Shown here: piece by piece, positions 9,102 to 17,731 of the stretch
Layout: each line of letters opens with the position of its first letter
How positions within the stretch are numbered: position 1 is the first letter of the stretch
Source of the DNA: a bacterium
GTDB lineage: Bacteria; Planctomycetota; Planctomycetia; Kolteriales; Kolteriaceae
Reading direction: 5' to 3'
NCBI GenBank assembly: GCA_019753235.1
Contig: JAIELF010000022.1
Location: forward strand, 1 to 47,645
DNA length: 47,645 nucleotides
Notes under the pieces: generated by a model
Databases searched by the model: none
What the model saw: only the letters and a program-made list of their open reading frames with translations
Told to the model about the DNA's origin: nothing
Program-made: the position numbers and the translations under genes

Positions 9102-9145
9102 CTCGGCAACCGCTTTAGAAGGCTGAGGAAAGCCCGGTTGCCGAG
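9102..9145 (+). promoter_or_regulatory. Long stem-loop between fadJ-like and thiolase genes
   Basis: CTCGGCAACCG (9102-9112) pairs perfectly with CGGTTGCCGAG (9135-9145), and CTTT pairs with AAAG inside after a 2-base bulge, giving about 15 bp with a 12-base loop. It begins 17 bases after the fadJ-like stop. No T-run follows, so it is not a standard intrinsic terminator. It may be an RNA processing or stabilising hairpin, or an operator for the thiolase gene. A further TGGTTGCCGG follows at 9155-9164. Confidence 0.5.
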
Positions 9146-9220
9146 AACCGAACCTGGTTGCCGGCCAGACGTGGCCCGCAGCCCTTTCTTCGCGACCCGA
9201 GCCATCAAGGGGAAACTGTC

Positions 9221-10384
9221 ATGAAAAGTGCTGTCATCATTGATGCTGTGCGTTCGCCGATCGCTCGCGCTCATGCCGAGACCGGCTGGTTTCGTGATGT
9301 TAGGGCGGATGATCTTTCCGCTCACATCATGAAGGCGCTCGTCGAGCGAACCGGCATCGATCCGACCCTGGTCGACGACGTTCAGTGGGGCTGCGTGCAA
9401 CAGCAAGGCGAGCAAGGTTTCAACATCGCTCGCAATGCGGCACTGATTGCCGGCCTTCCGGTAGAAACCGCTGCCACCACGGTCAATCGTCTTTGTGCCT
9501 CCAGCCTGCAAGCGGTCAACAACGCCGCCATGAGCATCTTGGCCAATGCCGAGGATGTTCAGATTGCCGGCGGGGTGGAACACATGGACCACATCCCGAT
9601 GAACAAGGACTATAACCCCTCGCCGATGATGTTCCATCACCACTGCGAAGGGGTTATGCAGATGGGTCTGACGGCTGAGTACCTCACCATGAAGTACAGC
9701 ATTTCGCGTCAGCAGCAGGACGAGTTTTCCGTCCGGAGCCATCAATTGGCCGGTGCCGCCACCGACAAGGGATTGTTTAAGAACGAGATCATTCCCGTCT
9801 GGGGTCGCAACGAGAACGGCATCAAGACTCTTGTTGCCGAGGATCAGTCAATTCGGCGGGACACGTCCCTCGAGGGACTAAGCAAGTTGCCCGCAGCTTT
9901 CAACCCCGCCGGCGGTTCGGTGACGGCAGGGAACAGTTCGCCGATGAATGTCGGGGCGGCGGCGCTTTTGGTAATGAGCGAGGACAAAGCGAAGGAGCTT
10001 GGTTTGAAGCCGATCGCTCGGGTCCGCGCGATGGCCTCGGCAGGCGTCAACCCCGAAGAGATGGGAATCGGTCCGGTGCCCGCCATTCAGAAGGCCCTCA
10101 AAAGAGCCGGTCTCAAGCTGGAAGATATCAACATCATGGAGCTGAACGAGGCGTTCGCGGTTCAGGTACTTTCCGTCGGCCGGCTACTTGGCTTGGATAT
10201 TGAGAAGAACAAAATCAATCTTCGCGGCGGAGCCGTCGCCATCGGCCATCCGCTCGGCGCGAGTGGTGCTCGTATCTGCACGACCCTCTTGCACCGCATG
10301 CGGGACGAGGGAGCGAAGTACGGGCTGGCGTCGATGTGCGTCGGGGGTGGTCAGGGAACCTGCACCATTTTCGAAGCGGTCTAA
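9221..10384 (+). CDS. fadA: Acetyl-CoA C-acyltransferase (thiolase)
   Basis: A 387-residue thiolase catalysing the last step of beta-oxidation, thiolytic cleavage of 3-ketoacyl-CoA. The nucleophilic Cys is in [14 protein letters not shown], the second active-site segment is NEAFAVQ, the catalytic His is in [12 protein letters not shown], and the C-terminal Cys is near CVGGGQGTC. The length matches the family. The start ATG follows AAGGGG; an in-frame extension to 9158 would add 21 residues without family features. It stands just behind the FadB/FadJ-like gene, as in fadBA operons, with a stem-loop between them that may adjust relative expression. Confidence 0.93.
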   Translation: MKSAVIIDAVRSPIARAHAETGWFRDVRADDLSAHIMKALVERTGIDPTLVDDVQWGCVQQQGEQGFNIARNAALIAGLPVETAATTVNRLCASSLQAVNNAAMSILANAEDVQIAGGVEHMDHIPMNKDYNPSPMMFHHHCEGVMQMGLTAEYLTMKYSISRQQQDEFSVRSHQLAGAATDKGLFKNEIIPVWGRNENGIKTLVAEDQSIRRDTSLEGLSKLPAAFNPAGGSVTAGNSSPMNVGAAALLVMSEDKAKELGLKPIARVRAMASAGVNPEEMGIGPVPAIQKALKRAGLKLEDINIMELNEAFAVQVLSVGRLLGLDIEKNKINLRGGAVAIGHPLGASGARICTTLLHRMRDEGAKYGLASMCVGGGQGTCTIFEAV

Positions 10385-10818
10385 GCCCTCCGAGTGTTGG
10401 TGATCCTGCCCTAGACGATGTATTCTCGCTGGGGCAGGTCGATTGCCGACGCGTTCTCTCGATGGGATTGGATAAATTGACCAGATCGCTCCGGGGACCA
10501 AGAGAGAACAGCGATTCTGCCATGCCAGCAGAGTCCGTTTTTTTGTGTGGGTCGGTCCATTCCGTTCGGTCTGACACACGAATCAATCTTGTCGGCAAAA
10601 CGGCAAGTATCTGACCGGTATGGGAAGATTGGCCAGCAAGCATGTTCCTTTTTTGTCCCCTCTTCTTTCTTGCGATGCCGATGGATTTGGTCGCATGATG
10701 AGGTGTACGCCAAGGGCGACCCGGGGACGTCGTTCTTGCATGAACGTCAGGGGAAACATGTCGGGTTCGAATCGGAATCGGTGAAAAGCCGCGAGCCCTT
10801 CATGCGGGGAATAAGTTG
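10385..10818. other. Gene-free stretch between thiolase and acyl-CoA ligase
   Basis: This 434-base gap shows no convincing coding frame. It contains a 7 bp stem CCTGCCC/GGGCAGG (about 10408-10440) shortly after the thiolase stop, without a T-run. A small hairpin, CTTGTCG with CGGCAAG, lies around 10588-10607. The last 15 bases carry the ribosome binding site GCGGGGA for the ligase. A promoter for the ligase is likely here, but no box could be assigned with confidence. Confidence 0.4.
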
Positions 10819-12519
10819 ATGACTGCTCAAACAAATCTTTCTGCAATGCACCGTGTGACGGCCAATCGTTTGGGCCCGCGCTCGGCGATGGCCTACAAGT
10901 CTGCCGGTATGTATCGCCTCTTAACGTGGAATGATTATCGCCGACGAGCCGACGAAATTGCGGTCGGCTTGGTCTCGCTGGGGATCGTGCCGGGCGACCG
11001 CGTGGCGATGATTTCCGAGAATCGAACGGAATGGCTGTTCAGTGATATCGGCATGCTCGCTGCCGGCGCGGTGACTGTACCGCTTCATGCACCGTTATCA
11101 CCGAAGCAAGTCGAGTATCAGCTCCATCACTCGGACAGTCGCGGCGTCTTCGTCAGCAATCAAGTGCAGGCGAACAAAGTTCTGGAGGTGATCGATCGCG
11201 TTCCCAATCTCGAATTCATCGTCTCGTTCGATCCCATCGACACCAAAGGTCGAATCAAGACCCTCACTCTCTCGGCACTTCGGCAGATCGGCTTCCAGGC
11301 CGGTGCCGAAGGACTCAAGCAAGTCCTCGATCGAGAGTCGTCAACGAAACCCGATGATCTGGCAACCATCATCTACACCAGCGGCACCACGGGCCTCCCC
11401 AAGGGAGTGATGCTCTCGCATGGCAACCTGCTGTACAACACCGAGTGCGTTTACAAAGTCTCGTCGATCAGCGGTTATGACCATTTTCTTAGTTGGCTTC
11501 CCTTTAGCCACATATACGCCCGAGTGATCGACCACTTCTTGTCGGTGATGGCCGGCGCCATCATGTATCTGGCCGAGTCCATCGATACGCTTCCGAGAAA
11601 CTTGGTCGAGACGCAGCCGACCGCGATGAGCGCCGTCCCCCGCTTCTACGAGAAGATCTGGGCGATGCTGGAAGTCCTCCCCAAAGAGATGCGAAACCAG
11701 AAACTCCGCCAACTCTTTGGCATGCGAATCGACCGACTGAGTGCCGGCGGCGCTCCTTTGCCCAAACATATCGCCGAGGGTTTCCTCGAAGCGGGGTTAA
11801 CCATCTACGAAGGTTATGGCATGACCGAATCGGGGTGCGCGTTGACGTCGAATCGGCCAGGCGAGAACAAGCCCGGCACCGTCGGCAAGCCGATTCCCGG
11901 CATGGATGTCGCTATTGCCCCCGATGGCGAAGTGATCACCCGCGGGCCACACATCATGAAGGGGTACTGGAAAAACCTCGAAGCGACGCAAGAGACGATT
12001 ATTGACGGTTGGCTGCATACCGGCGACGTCGGCGAGTTCGACTCGGACGGCTACCTCAAAATCACCGACCGTAAGAAGGACATCTTTGTGACCTCGGGTG
12101 GAAAGAACATTTCCCCTGCCGAGCTCGAGCGGGCTCTCACCGAGGATGTCTATATCGAGCAAGCCGTTGTCTACGGCGACGGAAAGAACTTTATCACGGC
12201 CATGCTGATTCCCAATCCGCAGCATTTGGCCCCCAAACTCAAGGAACTCAATGCCACCCTCGATAGCGATGGCGAATTCGCCACGGATCCGAAGTTGATG
12301 GCGTTCCTTTCTGAGCGAGTTGCTGCCGCAATGGCCGCCTTCAGCAAGCCGGAACGAGTGAAGGCATTCCTCATTCGCAAAGCCCCCTTCACCGTCGAAA
12401 GTGACGAACTGACGGTCAGCCTGAAGGTTCGGCGACGCTTCGTCATGAACAAATACAAAGAGCAGTTCGAAGCCTTCTACAAAGGCGCGCCTCCCGGCGA
12501 TTTACACGAGGACCAATAA
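10819..12519 (+). CDS. Long-chain acyl-CoA synthetase (AMP-dependent ligase)
   Basis: A 566-residue ANL-superfamily enzyme that activates fatty acids with ATP and CoA. Motifs appear in order: TIIYTSGTTGLPKGVMLSH (phosphate-binding loop), SWLPFSHIYAR, YEGYGMTESG (A5), GWLHTGDVGEFDSDGYLKITDRKKDIF (A7/A8), and VTSGGKNISPAELE. The fatty-acyl-CoA synthetase subgroup is suggested by the FadD15-like GGAPLPKHIAEGF. The ATG at 10819 is preferred over the TTG one codon earlier; GCGGGGA lies 8 bases upstream. It follows the thiolase on the same strand and supplies substrate to the beta-oxidation enzymes. Confidence 0.92.
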   Translation: MTAQTNLSAMHRVTANRLGPRSAMAYKSAGMYRLLTWNDYRRRADEIAVGLVSLGIVPGDRVAMISENRTEWLFSDIGMLAAGAVTVPLHAPLSPKQVEYQLHHSDSRGVFVSNQVQANKVLEVIDRVPNLEFIVSFDPIDTKGRIKTLTLSALRQIGFQAGAEGLKQVLDRESSTKPDDLATIIYTSGTTGLPKGVMLSHGNLLYNTECVYKVSSISGYDHFLSWLPFSHIYARVIDHFLSVMAGAIMYLAESIDTLPRNLVETQPTAMSAVPRFYEKIWAMLEVLPKEMRNQKLRQLFGMRIDRLSAGGAPLPKHIAEGFLEAGLTIYEGYGMTESGCALTSNRPGENKPGTVGKPIPGMDVAIAPDGEVITRGPHIMKGYWKNLEATQETIIDGWLHTGDVGEFDSDGYLKITDRKKDIFVTSGGKNISPAELERALTEDVYIEQAVVYGDGKNFITAMLIPNPQHLAPKLKELNATLDSDGEFATDPKLMAFLSERVAAAMAAFSKPERVKAFLIRKAPFTVESDELTVSLKVRRRFVMNKYKEQFEAFYKGAPPGDLHEDQ

Positions 12520-12572
12520 CCCCCGCGTCGATCGACGGGACTCCGGGCCCTCCAACTCGATATCATGGCCGT

Positions 12573-13877
12573 ATGATCATCACGATTGACGGCCCCGCGG
12601 GAGCGGGCAAAAGCACCGTCGCTCGGCGACTGGCCGAGCGGATTGGGTTCGAACTGCTGGACACCGGCGCGATGTACCGCGCCGTCACGCTCGCCGCTCG
12701 TCGAGCCGACATCGCCCCTGATGATGACCCTTCTCTCGATCGTCTTCTCCATCAAGCCTCGATTGATCTTCTTCCGAACCAGATTCGCTGGGCCGGCGAG
12801 GACATCACACTGGCGATTCGGACACCCGAGGTAACGGCCGCCATCCAAGGTTATGCCGACAATCCTCTCGTCCGTCGGCTCATCACCGCGCGAACGCGAG
12901 AGCTTGCCCAGGGACGAGACGTCGTCACCGAAGGGAGAGACCAGGGGAGCGAAGTCTTTCCCGATGCGGATAGGAAATTCTTTGTCACCGCCAGTGATCA
13001 AGTCCGTGCCGAGAGACGCCATGGCGAGTTGGTCGGCAAGGGAATTAACATCACTTTCGAAGAAGTTCTGGAATCTCAGAAACGACGGGACGATCAAGAT
13101 GCCCGTCGGCCTGTTGGCAAGTTGATTTGTCCCTCCGGCGCGATCATCATTGACGCCAGCGATCTTTCAGAGGAAGACGTCCTCGCGCATCTGCTCTCCC
13201 ATTTACCGACCGAAATCGTTCCGCCCGAAGCGACTGATCCGGTCCGATCTCTGGCGCAGCAGTTCCTCGGGCGGGGAGATCCCACCGGTTGGTTCGACGC
13301 GCTCTATCGGTCGGCTGGCCGGGATACGTCGAAGATCCCTTGGGCAGATCGTCGCCCCAACGAGCATCTTCTCTCTTGGCTTGACCGCGAGCGAATCATG
13401 GGGGATGGAAAGAGAGCGCTCGTTGTCGGTTGCGGTTTAGGAGACGATGCTCATCGGTTGGCCGGAATCGGTTTCGAGGTCGTCGCGTTCGACCTGGCTC
13501 CAACAGCGATCGAATGGGCTCGCGAGCGTTTCGGCAACGAAAACCCTCGCTATGACGTTGTGGATCTCTTCGATCCACCTGCCGAGTATACGCGCGCGTT
13601 CGATTTCGTTTTCGAAGCGTACACCTGGCAAGCTTTGCCAACCGAGATTCGATTTCAAGCGATTCAGCGTGTTGCCGATTTTGTCGCGCCCGGCGGAGAG
13701 CTCCTCGTCATCTGTCGGGCCCGCGACGAAGGGACAACGCCGACCGGTCCCCCTTGGCCGTTGGCTCGATCGGAATTTGATCCACTCCTGCAAGCCGGCC
13801 TGGCCATCACCCGCTTCGAGGACTTTGTCGACCGCGAAGGAATTCGGCGATTCCGCCTGTTGCTTCAGAGACCATGA
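12573..13877 (+). CDS. cmk: Cytidylate kinase fused to a SAM-dependent methyltransferase
   Basis: A 434-residue fusion. Residues 1 to about 215 are cytidylate kinase: P-loop GPAGAGKST (7-15), LLDTGAMYRAVTLAA, the CMP-binding segment VTEGRDQGSEVFPDADRKFFVTAS, and RRDDQDA..P; it phosphorylates (d)CMP. Residues about 235-434 are a class I methyltransferase resembling the thiopurine methyltransferase-like group. Entry is GRGDPTGWFDALYRSAG..IPWADRRPNEHL. SAM motif I is VVGCGLGDDA (284-293), then FDLAPTAIEWARERF and a late GGELLVICRAR. Both halves keep their core motifs and there is no frame break at the joint. No strong ribosome binding site precedes the ATG. The methyl acceptor is unknown, and the link between the two activities is not obvious. 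Confidence 0.87.
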   Translation: MIITIDGPAGAGKSTVARRLAERIGFELLDTGAMYRAVTLAARRADIAPDDDPSLDRLLHQASIDLLPNQIRWAGEDITLAIRTPEVTAAIQGYADNPLVRRLITARTRELAQGRDVVTEGRDQGSEVFPDADRKFFVTASDQVRAERRHGELVGKGINITFEEVLESQKRRDDQDARRPVGKLICPSGAIIIDASDLSEEDVLAHLLSHLPTEIVPPEATDPVRSLAQQFLGRGDPTGWFDALYRSAGRDTSKIPWADRRPNEHLLSWLDRERIMGDGKRALVVGCGLGDDAHRLAGIGFEVVAFDLAPTAIEWARERFGNENPRYDVVDLFDPPAEYTRAFDFVFEAYTWQALPTEIRFQAIQRVADFVAPGGELLVICRARDEGTTPTGPPWPLARSEFDPLLQAGLAITRFEDFVDREGIRRFRLLLQRP

Positions 13878-13918
13878 TTCCCAGACATTTCTCGCGGTTT
13901 CCTTAAACGCGACATCCG

Positions 13919-15340
13919 TTATCTCATGGATGCAAAGAGCCTGCTCATTGAGTCGTACGCCATGTAGCTGGCGGCCATCGTCATCAAAAGGAGTGCGATC
14001 CACAGGATCAAATACCAGAGTGCATTTCCGCGTATCCGTGGGTCGGTCCGAGTATAGGCCAAGTACAAAATCGCTCCGCCTAGCATGGGCAGCATCAGGG
14101 CTTGCATAACCCCGCTGATCATGATCAAGAGGACCGGCTCGCCTGTCGTGAGGTAGGCGATGGTCGCGATTTGCGGGAAAACAACGGAGAAGATCGCCAC
14201 CCCTAATCGGCGCGTCTCTCCATTTTTTCGATCCAATAAACCGTTCAGTCCAAACCAATCCACCATCATCCGGGCGTGGCCGGCCGTCGCTACAAAAAGT
14301 GTTGAGAATAGAACCGCAATGGCGCCGAGCAGATAGATGACTCGCGACCAGGGACCAAACGCGTCCGCGTACATGACGCCGAGCCGTTCGATCATTTGAC
14401 TCTTCTTGGGGAGCTCGGCCCCATCCACAAAAGGTGGATGAAGGATCTCGGCAGCGAGGATGTAAAAGGCAACCGTCGCAACGGTGAAGACGATCATCGA
14501 CGCCCACGCGTCCAACGACATGACGCGAATCCACGATTTCGCACGGCTAACCCAATCGGGGGAATCGTTGCGGGGCCCGGTCAGCACGCCGTAGCCCTTC
14601 TCCAGACACCAATAGGGATAGGCGATAAGCTCGCTGGCACCGACGCCAGTGATACCGAACGTCGTCAACGCGGCCGCCATCGCTTGAGATCTCTGTTTGG
14701 GATCGCTCGGAAACTGAAAACGAAATCCGTCGGCCAGATCACTCCAAGAGGTTGCGAAAGGGGTAAACTGCAAGGAGATGACCGTGTAGATCGTCAGCAC
14801 TGTAAAGACCGCCACCAGAAGAATCGTCCCTCGCTCGACGACGATGTAGTGTCCGCCGACCAACAAGATCGACGCGACAACGCCGGTGAGGATAGCGAAG
14901 ATCGCTTCGGTGTTCGGGCCGAGAAGATTAGGAAAAGCCAGCCGTAGAGCCTGCGCGGTGCCGCCGACCATGGCCCCTTGCTGAACGATGGCCGCCCCCA
15001 CCATGAAGAACCAATACCATCCGAGCCAGTTGATACGCCGACCCTTCTTGCCGACGGGAAGCGAGACCTCGCCGAATGCCTCGAGCGAGGTTTGCCCCGA
15101 AGATAGGGCGTATCGGCCGATCTCGATCTGGAAGAAAACTTTGATGACGCACGAGAGGAGAATCAGCCATAAGAACGAGTATCCTGCCGTCGCGCCTAGA
15201 AGGGGCGTCGCGACAAGTTCGCCCGAGCCGACGATGCTTCCCACTAGAATCAAACCAGGCCCCAGCCATCGCAGCGAACCCCAAAAGCTTCGAGGAGCTT
15301 CGCGATAAACGGAGCCTGCGGAGATTTTTTCGTCGGTCAT
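13919..15340 (-). CDS. Nramp family transporter with non-canonical metal site
   Basis: A 473-residue polytopic membrane protein with about 11 hydrophobic helices, of the Nramp/LeuT fold. The first helix starts LGPGLILVGSIVGSGELVATP, and helix 6 reads FGITGVGASELIAYPY. In typical Mn/Fe Nramps these helices hold DPGN and MPH, which coordinate the metal. Here they read GSGE (38-41) and GASE (234-237), so a classical manganese/iron site is absent. It may carry another cation or solute. The start has AAGGA at good spacing. It is divergent from lpxK and convergent with the cytidylate kinase fusion. The family is clear; the substrate is unknown. Confidence 0.82.
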   Translation of the reverse strand: MTDEKISAGSVYREAPRSFWGSLRWLGPGLILVGSIVGSGELVATPLLGATAGYSFLWLILLSCVIKVFFQIEIGRYALSSGQTSLEAFGEVSLPVGKKGRRINWLGWYWFFMVGAAIVQQGAMVGGTAQALRLAFPNLLGPNTEAIFAILTGVVASILLVGGHYIVVERGTILLVAVFTVLTIYTVISLQFTPFATSWSDLADGFRFQFPSDPKQRSQAMAAALTTFGITGVGASELIAYPYWCLEKGYGVLTGPRNDSPDWVSRAKSWIRVMSLDAWASMIVFTVATVAFYILAAEILHPPFVDGAELPKKSQMIERLGVMYADAFGPWSRVIYLLGAIAVLFSTLFVATAGHARMMVDWFGLNGLLDRKNGETRRLGVAIFSVVFPQIATIAYLTTGEPVLLIMISGVMQALMLPMLGGAILYLAYTRTDPRIRGNALWYLILWIALLLMTMAASYMAYDSMSRLFASMR

Positions 15341-15510
15341 TGATCATCCTTCGAGGAGACGAAACGACGTGCCGAAGATGCCTGGCCGATCCAACCTGCC
15401 TGTTGTCGCCATCGGCCTATTCCGGTACGGATTATCCAGATAGGAGTCCCCCGTTGCCAAGGGGCGAGCGGAAAAGTTCCTGATTCTTGCTCGCATGAAG
15501 CGGAGGAAAT

Positions 15511-16562
15511 ATGAACGAACTTGCTTGGAAGGAAATCATCACCGGTCAGCGAAAGGGGCTTTCGGCAAGCCTGCTTCGCGGGGGACTGCACGTCGCGAGC
15601 CTACCCTATGGCCTGGGTGTTGCTGGGAGAAACATCGGTTTTGATCGAGGATGGATTCCCAGCATCAAGGTGGATCAGCCCGTGATCAGTGTGGGGAATC
15701 TGACGGTCGGCGGGACCGGCAAGACGCCCGTGGTTGAATGGATCGCTCGCTGGTTTCGAGGTCACGGCAAGCGGGTTGCCATTCTGAGCCGAGGTTACGG
15801 CTCGGCCGACGGACCTAACGACGAGGCTCTTGTTTTGGAGGAGAATCTCCCCGATGTTCCTCATCTGCAAGGGGCCGACCGACTCGCGTTGGCCCGGATC
15901 GGCATGGAGGAACTCGACGCGGAGGTATTCGTTCTGGACGATGGATTTCAGCACCGCCGACTCCGTCGAGACCTGGATATAGTCTTGATTGACGCTTCGA
16001 ATCCGATGGGAAACGGGAAACTTCTGCCGGCCGGCCCGCTCCGCGAGCCCCTCTCCTCACTGGGTCGGGCCCAGCTCATTCTTTTGACGCGGGCCGAGAC
16101 CGAGCCGGCACATCGAATTGATGCCCTTCGGCAAATGCTGACGCGTTGGGGGGGAACGGTGCCCATCATTTCGGCGTCGTTTCCCGCAACGAAACTCGAT
16201 CGAATCGGGTATCCCTCTTTGCCGGCGTCATCAATGGCCGGTCGAAAGGTGGCGGCCTTCTGCGGGATTGGGAATCCGAATGGCTTCCGGACGACGCTGA
16301 CCGGGTTGGGGGCCCAGGTGGTTGCCTGGCGAGCGTTTCCGGACCACTACCCTACCAAGTTGCCGACATCGCCGACCTGCGTGGCTGGGGGTCGGCCTCG
16401 GGAGCAGAATGGCTGGTCACGACGCAGAAGGATTCTGTAAAAATTCGGCTGGGAGAAATTGGTGACCAACCCCTATGGGGCGTGAGGATTGAAGCGGTTA
16501 TTCACGATCCAACCGGGGCCTGCGACGATCTGCTTGCGAGAGTTCTGACTACTCTTTCGTGA
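15511..16562 (+). pseudogene. lpxK: Tetraacyldisaccharide 4'-kinase, single-base frameshift
   Basis: LpxK phosphorylates the 4' position of the lipid A disaccharide at the inner membrane. The N-terminal part has the ATP loop VGNLTVGGTGKTPVVEW, then AILSRGYGS, VLDDGFQHRRLRRDLDIVLID and PAGPLREPLSSL. The frame runs well to FPDHY at 16336-16350 and then drifts into a short non-family tail ending at 16440. The +1-shifted frame continues with YQVADIADLRGWGSASGAEW, VTTQKDSVKI and a normal C-terminus to 16562. One base is missing near 16351-16352; adding it gives a 350-residue protein of normal length. No other lesion is seen, so a read or assembly error is as likely as a recent mutation. GGAGG precedes the ATG. 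Confidence 0.85.
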
Positions 16563-16711
16563 AATGGGGGTTAATGTTGTAAAAGGAATGGACGGCGGCC
16601 GGACAAGGAAAAACTTGACTGGCCCGGGGGCGGGACTAAGAATTTGCCGTAAAGTCCCATCATCGAAATAACTAACGTTCGACGACATATCGACCACGGG
16701 GAGATCGGGAC

Positions 16712-17071
16712 ATGCCGTCCACCCAACGCCGCATTGATGCGGAAGAAATCGGCGACGTTACGGTTGTCCGATTTTTGGATCGACGCATTTTGGACGAGCA
16801 GAACATCCAGATGATCGGCGACCAGCTCTTCGCTCTTGTGGACGAAGACCGCCGGTCGAAGATCCTGCTCGATTTCGGCAGCGTCGAGTATCTGTCGAGT
16901 GCCGCACTCGGCAAGCTTCTCAATCTCAACAAGAAGGTTGATAAGGTCCAAGGCCAGCTTCGGCTTTGCCGAATCAAACCCGAGATTCTGGAAGTCTTTC
17001 AAATCACTCGTCTGGACAAAGTCTTCAACATCTTCGAAGACCAAGGGACCGCCCTGGAATCGTTTCGCTAA
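16712..17071 (+). CDS. STAS domain anti-sigma factor antagonist
   Basis: A 119-residue stand-alone STAS domain like SpoIIAA/RsbV. The core is VTVVRFLDRRILDEQNIQMIGDQL followed by ILLDFGSVEYLSSAALGKLLNL. The Ser pair in YLSSAAL sits where the regulatory phosphorylated Ser lies in this family. Such proteins bind an HATPase-type kinase/anti-sigma factor and release its target when unphosphorylated. An RsbW-like kinase gene begins 247 bases downstream on the same strand, which suggests they are partners. GGGGAG precedes the ATG. No sigma factor gene is in this window. Confidence 0.87.
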   Translation: MPSTQRRIDAEEIGDVTVVRFLDRRILDEQNIQMIGDQLFALVDEDRRSKILLDFGSVEYLSSAALGKLLNLNKKVDKVQGQLRLCRIKPEILEVFQITRLDKVFNIFEDQGTALESFR

Positions 17072-17317
17072 ACTCAGGGCGGGCGACGCCCTTCGCGTTT
17101 CGCGGGTACGGCAACAGATAGACCTCTCGGGGCGATCTCCCGCAGACGAGTTCCCCCATGGGGTCGGTTGGCCCGTCCACTTTGGGTCCTGAATAGATCG
17201 TTTCCATCAAGTTCGGGTTCGGTAGCCGGGTTTCCTTTCTGTCGGCACTGCGTAGGTATTTTTATTAGGTACATGGGAAGGGGCGGCTCTCACGCGGGGT
17301 CACAACCGGAGGCGAAG

Positions 17318-17731
17318 ATGACGAGCGCATCGTTCGCCCAAGAGATCTGCATCGCGAGTCTCCCCCACGAAGGACAGCGGGTCCAAGAGTTGATTCTCGA
17401 GCGGCTTCGCGAGCACGCGTTCTCGGACAAGGTTCTCTTCGCGATTCGTCTTTCGCTTGAGGAAGCCCTCATCAACGCTATCAAGCATGGCAACAGGCTT
17501 GACCCTCAAAAGATGGTGCAGATTCGCTATCGCATCGACCACCAATCGTTCCATATCGAGATTGAAGACGAAGGGCCGGGCTTCGACCCAAAATCGATCC
17601 CCGATCCCACGCTCCCGGAGAACCTCGAACGCCCCTCGGGCCGAGGGCTTCTTCTCATGAGAGCGTACATGACGAACTGCGATTGGTTGGACCGAGGCAA
17701 TATCTGCCGGATGCGACGCGTTAAGGAATGA
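17318..17731 (+). CDS. RsbW-like anti-sigma regulatory ATP-binding protein
   Basis: A 137-residue GHKL ATPase domain of the anti-sigma/serine kinase type. The N box is SLEEALINAIKHGN, the G1 box DEGPGFDPKSIPDP, and the G2 region GRGLLLMRAYMT. These proteins phosphorylate STAS antagonists and hold a sigma factor or another target. The ATG at 17318 has CGGAGGCG at ideal spacing; extending to 17168 would add 50 residues that do not look like protein. The stop overlaps the mutS start by four bases, so translation is coupled. It probably works with the STAS protein just upstream. Confidence 0.87.
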   Translation: MTSASFAQEICIASLPHEGQRVQELILERLREHAFSDKVLFAIRLSLEEALINAIKHGNRLDPQKMVQIRYRIDHQSFHIEIEDEGPGFDPKSIPDPTLPENLERPSGRGLLLMRAYMTNCDWLDRGNICRMRRVKE

